Shown: in pieces, positions 6,846 through 15,430 of the stretch | Numbering within the stretch: position 1 is the stretch's first letter | How the letters are laid out: each line of letters begins with the position of its first letter | Assembly: GCA_033549065.1 (NCBI GenBank) | Contig: JAWSUE010000015.1 | Location: forward strand, 1-56,130 | Direction: 5' to 3' | Length of the DNA: 56,130 nt | Source: Bacillota bacterium | Lineage (GTDB): Bacteria; Bacillota; Dethiobacteria; DTU022 | Position numbers and translations under genes: made by a program | The notes under the pieces: generated by a model | Told to the model about the DNA's origin: nothing | Databases searched by the model: none | What the model saw: only the letters and a program-made list of their open reading frames with translations

Positions 6846-8051
6846 TTATGATATTTGGGTAATAGCGGTAAATATTGGCAGGTAGAGCGCAATAAGCATA
6901 CCCCCAACTACAATACCGATTACGATTAACATCAACGGTTCGATTAAAGATGTAAGACCTTTGGTCATGGTAGCTACCTCTTCTTCGAAAAACTCGGCTA
7001 CTTTATCCATCATTTCCGGTATATCGCCGGTTTCTTCACCCACTGCGATCATATGAGTTACCATGGGAGGGAAGACCCCACTTTCCTCAAGGGGATCGGC
7101 AATATTGCTGCCTTCATGAATTCTTTCCCCTGCCCTTTCAGTCGCCTCGATGATCATCGTGTGACCGGTAGCCTGGCCGGATGCATCGAGTGCCTGGACA
7201 ACCGGTATTCCGGTGGCAATCATCGTAGAAAATGTCCGTGAAAAGTTAGCAATTAATGTTTTCTGAACCAATTGTCCAAAAATCGGTAGGTTAAACTTAA
7301 TCCTGTCAAGTTTCTTCTTGCCCCTTTCACTGCGGGCATAAGCACGGGAAATTAGTATTATCAAAACTATTATTGGAAGCATAATATACCAATAGTTTGT
7401 CAGTAAATCTGAAAGCCCGATAATTATTCGTGTCGGTAAAGGTAAAACGACATCATCGGGGAAAAAACCGATGAAGATAGGAACAAGGAAAAACAGCATT
7501 CCGAACAATATAACTACGGCAAACGCTAGCACTGCTGCGGGATAGAACATCGCCGATTTTATATTATCCCTTAATTCTTTTTCCTTTTGAAGCTGGTGAG
7601 CAAGCCTGGTGAGTGATTTTTCCAGAGATCCTCCAGCTTCACCGGCGCTGATCATATTCACATAAAGCGTAGAAAATATTTTTGGATGTGCTTTAAGTGC
7701 ATCGCTGAAGCTCACTCCACCCTCAACATTGCGGGCAATATCATTGATCGCTACACTAAGCGTAGAATTGGTAACCTGCTTACTTAATGTAAACAGTGCC
7801 CTGGTCAGGGGAATTCCTGAATCGAGCATGGCTGCCATCTGGCGGCTGAACAGGCTGAGATCACCTAGCTTAACCTTGGAAGATATTTTGAAAGATCCAA
7901 AAAGGGAGGATTGCTTGATCTCCTTTATATCCATAGCCATCAAGCCCATCCCGCGCAGCCGGTTGGCTACCGCATCCTGAGCATCGGCTTCAATCTTACC
8001 GGTGACTACATCTCCGGTTTTATTGATCGCTTCATACTGAAAGGATCCCAT
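6846..8051 (-). CDS. pilC: PilC-type inner-membrane platform protein
   Basis: 401 aa from the ATG at 8051 (a TTG one codon upstream is less likely). It shows the two repeated GspF domains, each with the FSRQMAAMLDSGIPL or FSRTFSTMIATGIPV signature, and about three membrane segments (near 175-195, 215-235 and 375-395). It is the platform on which PilB and PilT act. It lies between pilT and pilM in the pilus operon. Confidence 0.95.
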   Translation of the reverse strand: MGSFQYEAINKTGDVVTGKIEADAQDAVANRLRGMGLMAMDIKEIKQSSLFGSFKISSKVKLGDLSLFSRQMAAMLDSGIPLTRALFTLSKQVTNSTLSVAINDIARNVEGGVSFSDALKAHPKIFSTLYVNMISAGEAGGSLEKSLTRLAHQLQKEKELRDNIKSAMFYPAAVLAFAVVILFGMLFFLVPIFIGFFPDDVVLPLPTRIIIGLSDLLTNYWYIMLPIIVLIILISRAYARSERGKKKLDRIKFNLPIFGQLVQKTLIANFSRTFSTMIATGIPVVQALDASGQATGHTMIIEATERAGERIHEGSNIADPLEESGVFPPMVTHMIAVGEETGDIPEMMDKVAEFFEEEVATMTKGLTSLIEPLMLIVIGIVVGGMLIALYLPIFTAITQIS

Positions 8052-8089
8052 CAATCATTCATCTCCCTGGATATTAAGCAGCGTTCTTT

Positions 8090-9184
8090 CTATTTACTAT
8101 ATACCTTATGCTGCAGCAGCCGTTCAACTTCTGTATGATCAATACATTTTTCGAGCGCTTCATGCCTGGTAATTTTACCTTTAAGACAAAGATCCGCCAG
8201 TGAATGGTCCATTGTTCTCATTCCACTGGCATAACTGGCCTGCATAACCGAGTAAAGCTGATGCTCTTTACCTTCCCGGATCATACTGCGCACTGCTGCG
8301 CTGTTCTTTAAAAATTCCATGGCCAAAACTCTGCCGTCACCGGCAACATTTGGTATCAACTGCTGTGAAAGGACTGCCTGCAGGGAACTGCTTAACTGCT
8401 GGCGCACCTGGTCCCGCTGGTGTTCGGCAAAGGCATCAACAATCCTGTTTACGGTCAGCGGCGCGGTCTGAGTATGTAATGTCGAAAAAACCAGGTGTCC
8501 GGTTTCTGCTGCGGTCAGTGCTATGCCGATGCTCTCCAGGTCGCGCATCTCACCGATCAGGATCACATCAGGGTCATGACGCAGCATATGTCTCAGTGCT
8601 ATTGGAAATGATTTTGTGTCAAATCCAACTTCCCGCTGTTTGACCGATGATTTCTTGTGTGAATGTAAAAATTCGATCGGGTCCTCAACCGTTATTATAT
8701 TTAAATGTCGTTCTTCGTTGATAATATTGATCATTGCCGCCAGGGTTGTCGATTTTCCGCTTCCGGTTGGTCCGGTAACCAGAACCAATCCACGAGGCAG
8801 GAAACATAACTCCCTTACTCCCGGCAGTACGCCCAAATCTTCGATCCGTGGTATTTCGATGGGCACAATTCTCAATGCAATCGATAGTGATCCCCGCTGG
8901 AACATTGCATTACCTCTGAAACGGGCAAAATGCGGGATCGAATATGAAAAATCAAGTTCCAGATCATTTTTTAAGGCTTCGATCTGGTGCGGCTTTACTA
9001 TCTGGGTCAGCAGTTCCTTTAAATTATCCGGTTTCAAGACAGGCATATCCATCCGGGTCATCTCCCGGTTGATCCGGAAAATCGGGGGATCACCCGGTGC
9101 AAAATGAATGTCCGAAGCCTTCATTTCACTGGCCCTTTTTAATATTTCGAGCATACTTATCGGATAACTACTATTATTACTCAT
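8090..9184 (-). CDS. pilT: PilT-type pilus retraction ATPase
   Basis: 364 aa. It has an N-terminal PAS-like domain (ASDIHFAPGDPP), Walker A GPTGSGKSTT, Asp box VEDPIE, Walker B GEMRD, His box STLHT and a C-terminal AVRSMIRE motif equivalent to AIRNLIRE, which is diagnostic of PilT retraction motors as opposed to PilB. It drives pilus retraction, hence twitching or DNA uptake. It overlaps no neighbour; the gap to the secretin-like gene is 33 nt. Confidence 0.95.
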   Translation of the reverse strand: MSNNSSYPISMLEILKRASEMKASDIHFAPGDPPIFRINREMTRMDMPVLKPDNLKELLTQIVKPHQIEALKNDLELDFSYSIPHFARFRGNAMFQRGSLSIALRIVPIEIPRIEDLGVLPGVRELCFLPRGLVLVTGPTGSGKSTTLAAMINIINEERHLNIITVEDPIEFLHSHKKSSVKQREVGFDTKSFPIALRHMLRHDPDVILIGEMRDLESIGIALTAAETGHLVFSTLHTQTAPLTVNRIVDAFAEHQRDQVRQQLSSSLQAVLSQQLIPNVAGDGRVLAMEFLKNSAAVRSMIREGKEHQLYSVMQASYASGMRTMDHSLADLCLKGKITRHEALEKCIDHTEVERLLQHKVYSK

Positions 9185-9217
9185 TTATATTATCTCCACT
9201 ACTATCTTTAATATCAT

Positions 9218-10633
9218 TTACTCCTCTTCCTCTTCTTCCTCCTCAATAATGCTAAAAACTGCTGTAAAATTACGGTTTGAGTTTATTGTAAAAGTATAAG
9301 AACTGCTCTCCGATACTAATAACCCACCTTCGAGCCAACGCTCAAACTGAAAACCTTCAGCCGGCGCAGCTGTAATGGTAACAGACGTCCCCTGTATATA
9401 AGATCCTGATCCGGTTGTTGTCCCTCCCAAAGGAGGATTTGGAGCGATAGAAACCGTGAAGTATTCTGGTTCAACTGTTGGAGGTGGGACATACTGAACA
9501 TTTTCACTGCTTTCTCTATTATCCCTGGTAAAAGTAAATGGTGAAGATGGGGTACTAGAAATTGCCGAGATCATCTGATTGACCAGCTCAATATTGGCCG
9601 GAGAACCTTCGGCAATCAGGTAGCGCACCTGATTGTCATAGTCTGCAGCAAAATCACGGGTTATTTTCATCATAATATCGTAAGGTTTGATTATTGGGTT
9701 TTCCCAATCCATGTAAATATATGGGATAGGATCGGGATGATCCCAGGTTACCCAACCCATATCAGTCCGGCCATCCCTGAAACCATCAAGTAAAATACTT
9801 AATAAATCTATCAGTGCTTCAAGTTCTTCTTCTGCCCTTGAACCTGTTGCAATAGCAACGGGCATCCTGATTTTCCGGGCTCCGCCTTCGGCAAAGGCTG
9901 CATTATCCATGATATCGAGTGCATTGATCAACTCACGTGCTTTACACAAGGCCATAGGCGTCCCCTGCATCCAGATGGAATGCTGGTTTGAGTCCACAGT
10001 TAAACTCTGCACTGAAACTCCAAGATCTGAGAGATATCCTTCCATCGCCGAAGCGGATACATAAAATAAATTAAATTTAGTCAGAAGCATCCGGGTGGCA
10101 AAATCGCTGTAAAGCCTGCTCTGCTGACCTACAATATAATTTTTGCCTACGGTTAAATAATCCAGACCTTCTTTTTGTAGAATAAGCTGGAATGTTGTTA
10201 TCGGTGAGAGGTTTCGCGTTTTGATCGTGATAGTCCTTGGCTCTTCGAGGTAAATTATGTTGACATCAAGTTTGTAGGCGAGCAATGAGAGCACATCTAA
10301 GAGGTTTGCATCACGTATATCAAGTGATATAGTTGACGAACTGGAATGAGCTGGGCGAGGTGCTTTAATGCTTTCAGATACATCTGCCCAAAGTTGATCT
10401 GATAAAACAGCTGAATCACCATCTGATGCATCTAAGGAAGCGTTAAAAGCATTGTTATTCGTTCCGGCAAGCTGCGGATTATCTTGAATGGGCAGTACGG
10501 CATCTTCAAGAAACGCGGGCTCGGCTAAAGAACAGTTTATTGTAATCGCCGCTGCCAGCAGCAGCCCGAGGGCGGCAAAGAGTATATACCGGTTAACTGT
10601 ATATTGGGATGCCTTATTTCTTTTACTTCTCAT
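9218..10633 (-). CDS. secretin-like protein without pore, with InlB-type repeat and poly-Glu tail
   Basis: 471 aa. A signal peptide or anchor (about 16-37) is followed by a STN/N0-like domain (about 101-170) and a secretin N1-like domain (about 180-242). These are the periplasmic ring modules of PilQ/GspD. The region that should form the secretin beta-barrel is absent. Instead residues 391-462 form a divergent InlB B-type/Flg_new repeat (GTSVTITAAPAEGFQFERW ... FTAVF), and the protein ends in eight Glu. The ATG overlaps the stop of the PilP-like gene (ATGA). The loss of the pore fits a monoderm envelope; the repeat may bind peptidoglycan or the S-layer. That role is inference. Confidence 0.75.
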   Translation of the reverse strand: MRSKRNKASQYTVNRYILFAALGLLLAAAITINCSLAEPAFLEDAVLPIQDNPQLAGTNNNAFNASLDASDGDSAVLSDQLWADVSESIKAPRPAHSSSSTISLDIRDANLLDVLSLLAYKLDVNIIYLEEPRTITIKTRNLSPITTFQLILQKEGLDYLTVGKNYIVGQQSRLYSDFATRMLLTKFNLFYVSASAMEGYLSDLGVSVQSLTVDSNQHSIWMQGTPMALCKARELINALDIMDNAAFAEGGARKIRMPVAIATGSRAEEELEALIDLLSILLDGFRDGRTDMGWVTWDHPDPIPYIYMDWENPIIKPYDIMMKITRDFAADYDNQVRYLIAEGSPANIELVNQMISAISSTPSSPFTFTRDNRESSENVQYVPPPTVEPEYFTVSIAPNPPLGGTTTGSGSYIQGTSVTITAAPAEGFQFERWLEGGLLVSESSSYTFTINSNRNFTAVFSIIEEEEEEEE

Positions 10634-11199
10634 GATGCATCCTCCTCATCTTCAACAGTTGGTTCGTAGAGGCCACTTATGCTTCTAGTTTCCGGAGGCT
10701 GTCCCAGATAAAGCGCCACTTCCTGACTGTGTGCTCTCAGAATTACCGAATTTCCGGTTATCTCGTTAACTGCCCATAGATCGTCAACATAATCACCGAC
10801 AGAGACTATGTAGGAAGTACCGCCTGATTCGATAATGGCCATCGCTCCACCACGGCCCCCTAATGCCGTACCGGTCAACTTCATCGGGTCAGCAAAGGGA
10901 TCGCTTATTGGTACAGCCGGTTTCCAGGCTGAGTTTTCGTCGCTGTAAGTATCATTGCTGCGGATCTGCTGGGGGAGGACTTCTGCGATATCGGCAACCT
11001 CAGGCAGTGCTGACTGTTGACTGTTATCTTCAGGAGAAGCTGCTGCTTTATCACGAAGTAGAATAAGGCTGTATACTCCACCCACTATGAGAAGAAATAA
11101 AAGAATACCTATTAAAAGATAAATAGGTTGTTGCTTAAACTTTTCGAGTATATGGGGAAAATTAAAATTCAAAACTCTTTCTCGTTCTCCCTGTTTCAT
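10630..11199 (-). CDS. PilP/GspC-like pilus assembly protein
   Basis: 189 aa: a cytoplasmic N-terminus, one transmembrane helix (about 26-48), a low-complexity linker, then DPFADPMKLTGTALGG and a small beta domain (GDYVDDLWAVNEITGNSVIL) typical of PilP/GspC homology regions that contact the secretin. It overlaps the secretin-like gene by 4 nt, matching the PilP-PilQ pairing of diderms. The start has AGAGGTG upstream. It is first in the pilP-like to pilB operon, behind a strong promoter. Confidence 0.7.
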   Translation of the reverse strand: MKQGERERVLNFNFPHILEKFKQQPIYLLIGILLFLLIVGGVYSLILLRDKAAASPEDNSQQSALPEVADIAEVLPQQIRSNDTYSDENSAWKPAVPISDPFADPMKLTGTALGGRGGAMAIIESGGTSYIVSVGDYVDDLWAVNEITGNSVILRAHSQEVALYLGQPPETRSISGLYEPTVEDEEDAS

Positions 11200-11285
11200 G
11201 CAATGACACCTCTCTATCTTTAAACTGCTATCATTGACTGATGGATATATGTTAAACCTTTTACATATAGGCTATAATTTCCCAC

Positions 11286-11315
11286 ATTATATAACTTATG
11301 CAAGTGTTTTGTCAA
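11286..11315 (-). promoter_or_regulatory. sigma-A promoter of the pilus machine operon
   Basis: Minus strand TTGACA, 18 nt spacer, TATAAT: a near-perfect housekeeping promoter. The predicted start is near 11279, giving a leader of about 80 nt with no riboswitch visible. The assembly machinery therefore appears to be expressed independently of c-di-GMP, unlike the pilins. Confidence 0.8.
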
Positions 11316-11572
11316 ATATATCTAAATATTACTACTAGTATCAGACAATTATCCCCTCCTTTTAAACCTAAAGTCAACTGATCAAGGGATATTTTAGCTT
11401 CTTTTAAATTAATTTTCTTTCACTGATATGTAAATTCCTGCTAACATAAACAAATTTCTTAATAAATTCCATCTACTTATTAAATTTCTATTTCGTTACC
11501 AACTAAATTACTAAATTCTGCCAGGTTAATAATTATATGCTAATTTTTAGTTTCTTTTACAGTATAAAGTAA
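11316..11572 (-). other. AT-rich intergenic region, no gene seen
   Basis: Very AT-rich stretch between the end of the minor pilin operon and the pilus machine promoter. I see no open reading frame, aptamer core or convincing terminator hairpin in it. Confidence 0.6.
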
Positions 11573-12190
11573 TTAATCCCTGATAGACTTTAAATACTTG
11601 ATGGTAGTTCCACCTTCGCCATTAAGTTTTATCATAGATTCATTTGGTCCGTAAGCCCTGTATAGCTCAAGATTAAGCGCCTGTACCCTGGTCATTAATA
11701 AATATAGCCCATCAACTTCTTCAACATTGATATTATCCAGATCCTCGACTGCAATAATCGAGTCCATATCAACATCAGCGCCAGTTAAAAAGATTACCAC
11801 ATCATCCGGTACATTACTGGTGAAATATATGCTATAAAGCATGTCGTCTGCTAAACTATCAGCCATAATCCTCTCATTTTCGTTTTGATCACGATAAATG
11901 ATCGAATTATCTTCTGAAAGATAAAAATACCAATATCCATTAACCATTTCTGCTTCATCAGGATTGATCTCAATCTCTTTGGCAAACCGGAGTTCTGAAG
12001 TGATAAAATCCGAAGTTATTCTCGCTGCCTGTTGAGCAATCGCCCGGCGTTCTCCGATATTAAAAGCTTGAGTGCCAAAGTTAAAAAACATATATCCAAG
12101 TGCCAGCACAACTCCCAGTAGAGCAAGAGCAATTAATAACTCTACCAGCATAAAACCATTTTGATTATTGCTTGCTACTCTTTTAACCAT
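11573..12190 (-). CDS. minor prepilin, PilW/PulJ-like
   Basis: 205 aa. The prepilin motif NG|FMLVELL has cleavage after Gly12, Glu17 at +5 and a hydrophobic helix to about residue 37. The rest is a globular pilin head without cysteines. It overlaps the end of the propeller-bearing prepilin by 16 nt, which indicates translational coupling. It belongs to the minor pilin operon controlled by the riboswitch at 15257-15351. Minor pilins prime assembly and sit at the pilus tip. Confidence 0.85.
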   Translation of the reverse strand: MVKRVASNNQNGFMLVELLIALALLGVVLALGYMFFNFGTQAFNIGERRAIAQQAARITSDFITSELRFAKEIEINPDEAEMVNGYWYFYLSEDNSIIYRDQNENERIMADSLADDMLYSIYFTSNVPDDVVIFLTGADVDMDSIIAVEDLDNINVEEVDGLYLLMTRVQALNLELYRAYGPNESMIKLNGEGGTTIKYLKSIRD

Positions 12191-13902
12191 TTTGGCGCAA
12201 CTCCTGAAATATTACTGGTAATGCCATGTCCGGTTAATAAATACCACTTCGAAATGTCACTTCCTGTACCTCTTATGATAGTCCCGTTATCGCCGACAAT
12301 AATAAAGTGAATGGTCGTGTCTACAACCTCATTTTCACCCTCGCCTGTCGTTGTTGTTACATACCCGTAGTCAATGGCTCTTAAATTTGCTGTGATCGGG
12401 CTCTCAGAATTAGTGTCAGGATTGATGGGGGTATGGGATTCCCAAGTTTGCCCATCATCAATTGAAGTAATAATAGTTCCTCCATTCCCCACAGCAATTA
12501 ATATATTATTAATACCTAAAGTTTCATCCGATTCCGATACTGAAATTACATCATTCAACTGCTGATTAAGATTACTCTCAACTATTGTTACATAGTCCCA
12601 ATCATTCAATGAACTATTATAAATAACAGCATCCCCTGATTTTTCTCCTACAGCAATCCAATCTGAACCATGATATGCAGCGCCGTGAAGATTCACCCCA
12701 GTAGGGTCTGCAATATCTTCTGTTACCCAGTCAATACCGTTTGAAGAGCTGAAAAATGCTCCATCAGTCCCAACTGTAATGAATTCATTTGCATTGTTAT
12801 CCCATTCTACGGCTTTTAAGCTCAGGCCGTCAGCTGTAATAACCACTTCACTGCTCCAATCAGTTGCATTTGTAGAGGTAACAATAAAGCCGTCATCACC
12901 AACCGCAACAAGTCTACCTCCACCATAAACAACCGAGTTCAAATTCCCATATCCGGATGTTCCGGATATAAACCTTGGAGCTTCACGTTCTCTCCAAATC
13001 CCAATTTTACCACTGCTGCTGGATCCGATAAACACGTATTCAAATCCGGTCCAGGTGGCACCTCTGAGTTCACCTGCACCGGTCATTTTATTTCTGAATT
13101 TCCATGTTTCAATAATATCGCTTGAAATTAATAGATCCTGTCCAGAACTCACTGCAAGAGCTTCTGGTAAGTCAACATACAATCGAGTACTTATTGTATA
13201 TGTTATCGTTGTTTCCGCTGATTCTTCATCCCAGGCCAAGCTAATAATATGAGGAGTATCATTTGTTTTGAGTCCTGGAGGTAATTGAAACGAAAAATCA
13301 GCACCACTTTCCCCAATCAGAATGTTGTCTTCGGCTAATATTTTAGTTACAAAAAAATTATTTTTATCATATATATAGATGCCATCTATTTCGGATATTG
13401 CAATACCTTCTAAATCGTCTTTCCCATGGATTGTAATCAATATATCCATACCATTTGCGTCTAAATTGCTCCGATACCCCTCAACTATAAGCGATGGTTC
13501 AATCTGCATCCAGGGTATATATGGAACAAAACCGCTTAACCATGCGCTGGCCTCTTTAACTGATTTTTCAACATCTGCATAATCACCTTTTACTGAAATA
13601 GTTGTGGAATTTCCTTCATCGTCTTCAAAAATAAATTCTAATGCTTCACCTGCCCATAATATCAGCGGATCTTTCTCAGCAATTGCTACTTCTATTTCAG
13701 ATTGACTTTCATACAAAGCCTCACTTTTGTCACCGGCATATTGGATACGTTCTATACTTCCTACCAGCAAGGGCGTAAAAGCAAAAACTATCATTGTTAA
13801 GATAACAATGGCAATTAGTATCTCAACCAGGGTAAATCCATATTCAGCTTTACAGGCAGCTTTAACTTGATTGAAAATCTTTTTTCGAAATAACTGACCC
13901 AT
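12175..13902 (-). CDS. prepilin fused to a C-terminal beta-propeller
   Basis: 575 aa. The N-terminal prepilin signal is G22|FTLVEILIAIVIL with Glu27 at +5. Residues about 50-275 are a mixed beta region. Residues about 278-570 carry repeated blades of the form FVAVGDDG.I.TS....W (LVAVGDDGFIVTST, FITVGTDGAFFSSS, LIAVGNGGTIITS, FIIVGDNGTIIRG), as in BNR/YCF48-type propellers. At more than three times the usual pilin length, this is probably a tip protein displaying the propeller outside the cell as an adhesin or sensor. That placement is inferred from minor pilin biology. AT-rich third positions match its neighbours. Confidence 0.85.
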   Translation of the reverse strand: MGQLFRKKIFNQVKAACKAEYGFTLVEILIAIVILTMIVFAFTPLLVGSIERIQYAGDKSEALYESQSEIEVAIAEKDPLILWAGEALEFIFEDDEGNSTTISVKGDYADVEKSVKEASAWLSGFVPYIPWMQIEPSLIVEGYRSNLDANGMDILITIHGKDDLEGIAISEIDGIYIYDKNNFFVTKILAEDNILIGESGADFSFQLPPGLKTNDTPHIISLAWDEESAETTITYTISTRLYVDLPEALAVSSGQDLLISSDIIETWKFRNKMTGAGELRGATWTGFEYVFIGSSSSGKIGIWREREAPRFISGTSGYGNLNSVVYGGGRLVAVGDDGFIVTSTNATDWSSEVVITADGLSLKAVEWDNNANEFITVGTDGAFFSSSNGIDWVTEDIADPTGVNLHGAAYHGSDWIAVGEKSGDAVIYNSSLNDWDYVTIVESNLNQQLNDVISVSESDETLGINNILIAVGNGGTIITSIDDGQTWESHTPINPDTNSESPITANLRAIDYGYVTTTTGEGENEVVDTTIHFIIVGDNGTIIRGTGSDISKWYLLTGHGITSNISGVAPKWLKE

Positions 13903-13925
13903 ATAATTAACCCTCCAGAAGGAGA

Positions 13926-15149
13926 TTATCTTACCCAGTGAACCATCAGGTATCCGCCATATAATGATCCGATATCATCCCATTTATATTTCTCGTTAAA
14001 TTCCGACTTACTGGAGCCAATGGCACTGTCGTTATTACCAGTTACATGATTGACAATCATCGAACCTTCAAATATTGCGTTACCGTTTGATATAAAAAAT
14101 GCCTCAGGACCGTAAACCAGTCCTTCAAAATATGCATCTTTGGCCTGCATAACCAATTTCGCTCCCTGATCTAGCAGAATCATGATCATCCCGTCTTCAG
14201 AAATCTGGACATCGCCCATCTTCGTCTGTATATTCGCAGTATTACGAACATAAATTCTCGCCGTGCCGCCTCCAATAACCCGAATTTTTTTAATATTGAT
14301 CTCACTGACAATCAAATTGACATCTCCATTTGAAGTATTAAAAATAAGGCCGTCACTATTCTGACCCATTTCAAAAGTATGAGCTTCAACGCTTACAATC
14401 TCCGAAGCTGAACCTTTAATCTCCAGTTGAGCATCTTTATTATTTAAAATCTCAATTTTTTGATAGGCATAAGCGGGGGTTGCCGTGATCGGGGTTTCAG
14501 TGCTACCTACATCTATAGTCAGGGTCCCGCCATCATATGATTCGGGTAGATCTGGAAATTCCGGAGGTGGAAAGTTGATAATTACATTTTCCCTGATAGT
14601 ACCCCTTGTTCCATCTACATTGGGATGACCAGCCGGCAGCGGATAATCCTCACCCTGCCAGGTTACAGTGCTCCCGGAAACGATATCACCGTTAACTGTT
14701 ACATTGTTTTGGAAATTAACTCCACCGGCTGAATAGATAACACCGTCAAAACGTTCTTCAGCTTCCAAAACGATACTTACACTGTGACTTACTCCTTCAA
14801 CGGTACCAATACCGGTTACTTCAATAATATTTCGATCCAATCGCTCAACATTTACAACTATATCACCAACATTTTTTTCGTTTACGTCAAAGCCAAGTTC
14901 GTCTGATGTTAATGTTTCTCCTATTTCGATCATTGTAATAATTTCCGGATTAATCATAATATGCCGGGCTATAGATTCTGCACCAGCTCTGGCAAGATAA
15001 TATGCCCTGGTTCGCTGTTCGTCTCGAACCGACTGGTTTAATTCACTCATACTATAGTGCCATAAAGCCGCCCCTAATAAACCAAGAACTAACAGAATTA
15101 TCAATACCAGCGGCATTGCTATTCCCTGTTCATTTATAAATAATCTCAT
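13926..15149 (-). CDS. PilX-like minor pilin with long beta-rich surface domain
   Basis: 407 aa from the ATG at 15149, chosen because AAGGTGG lies 8 nt upstream; the ATG nine codons earlier has no site. The N-terminus EQGIAMPLVLIILLVLGLLGAAL followed by YYLARAGAESIARHIM is the PilX-N/GspK-like pattern, lacking the FTLVE motif. The remaining 340 residues are beta-rich with NVTVNGDIVSG-type repeats similar to bactofilin-like or DUF7305 regions. It is first in the minor pilin operon, directly behind a c-di-GMP-I riboswitch and terminator. It is probably a tip or priming pilin; its exact role is unknown. Confidence 0.8.
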   Translation of the reverse strand: MRLFINEQGIAMPLVLIILLVLGLLGAALWHYSMSELNQSVRDEQRTRAYYLARAGAESIARHIMINPEIITMIEIGETLTSDELGFDVNEKNVGDIVVNVERLDRNIIEVTGIGTVEGVSHSVSIVLEAEERFDGVIYSAGGVNFQNNVTVNGDIVSGSTVTWQGEDYPLPAGHPNVDGTRGTIRENVIINFPPPEFPDLPESYDGGTLTIDVGSTETPITATPAYAYQKIEILNNKDAQLEIKGSASEIVSVEAHTFEMGQNSDGLIFNTSNGDVNLIVSEINIKKIRVIGGGTARIYVRNTANIQTKMGDVQISEDGMIMILLDQGAKLVMQAKDAYFEGLVYGPEAFFISNGNAIFEGSMIVNHVTGNNDSAIGSSKSEFNEKYKWDDIGSLYGGYLMVHWVR

Positions 15150-15206
15150 TTTCTTAACCACCTTCGAACCCAGCATAGTTTGCCGTTCGTGAAAATATGT
15201 TTAAAT

Positions 15207-15237
15207 ACAAAAATGATCTCCCAATACCTGAGAGACC
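15207..15237 (-). terminator. riboswitch terminator in the minor pilin leader
   Basis: Minus-strand hairpin GGTCTCTC / GGGAGATC (two wobble pairs) followed by ATTTTTGT. Its 5' arm shares GGTC with GTCGGTC, which can alternatively pair with GACCGAC in the aptamer 5' strand. This predicts exclusive aptamer-plus-terminator and antiterminator states, so c-di-GMP would repress. The direction is inference. Confidence 0.7.
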
Positions 15238-15256
15238 GACGTTTATGTATTGATTC

Positions 15257-15351
15257 TACCTGCTTCGGCAGCCAGGCTGCGTCAGCTTTTGACTGAGCGT
15301 CCCCGGCTTTGCGCCCCTGCCAAACGCAGAGTTGCCTTTGTCGGTCAGGTA
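15257..15351 (-). promoter_or_regulatory. c-di-GMP-I (GEMM-I) riboswitch before the minor pilin operon
   Basis: Minus-strand core: GACCGACAAAGGCAA, a P2 stem CTCTGC/GCAGGG with a TTT(G)-type loop replacing the usual GAAA tetraloop, GGCGCAAAGCC, a P3 arm (CAGTCAAAAGCTG), then GGCTGCCGA. P1 is TACCTG/CAGGTA. The missing GNRA cap means the tetraloop-receptor contact may be weakened. The G20 and A47 equivalents are conserved. Confidence 0.85.
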
Positions 15352-15372
15352 AACTATTCAATCTGGTAATTA

Positions 15373-15401
15373 ATTCTATATTAAATTAGATCTTATGTCA
15401 A
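15373..15401 (-). promoter_or_regulatory. sigma-A promoter of the minor pilin leader
   Basis: Minus strand TTGACA, 17 nt spacer, TAGAAT, placing the start about 15 nt before P1 of the c-di-GMP aptamer. The same promoter-to-aptamer spacing is seen at the other strong leader, at 28246. Confidence 0.8.
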
Positions 15402-15430
15402 TACCCACATTTATATAATTTTTACTAATT

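Noticed and set aside
9218-9245. Eight consecutive Glu codons at the end of the secretin-like protein as a frameshift artefact
   Set aside because: The stop is in frame, the InlB-type domain is complete before it, and the tract uses mixed GAG/GAA codons, so it looks like a genuine acidic tail.
15146-15361. 71-codon open frame between yqeG and the PilX-like gene
   Set aside because: It covers the GEMM-I aptamer and terminator and has no ribosome binding site.
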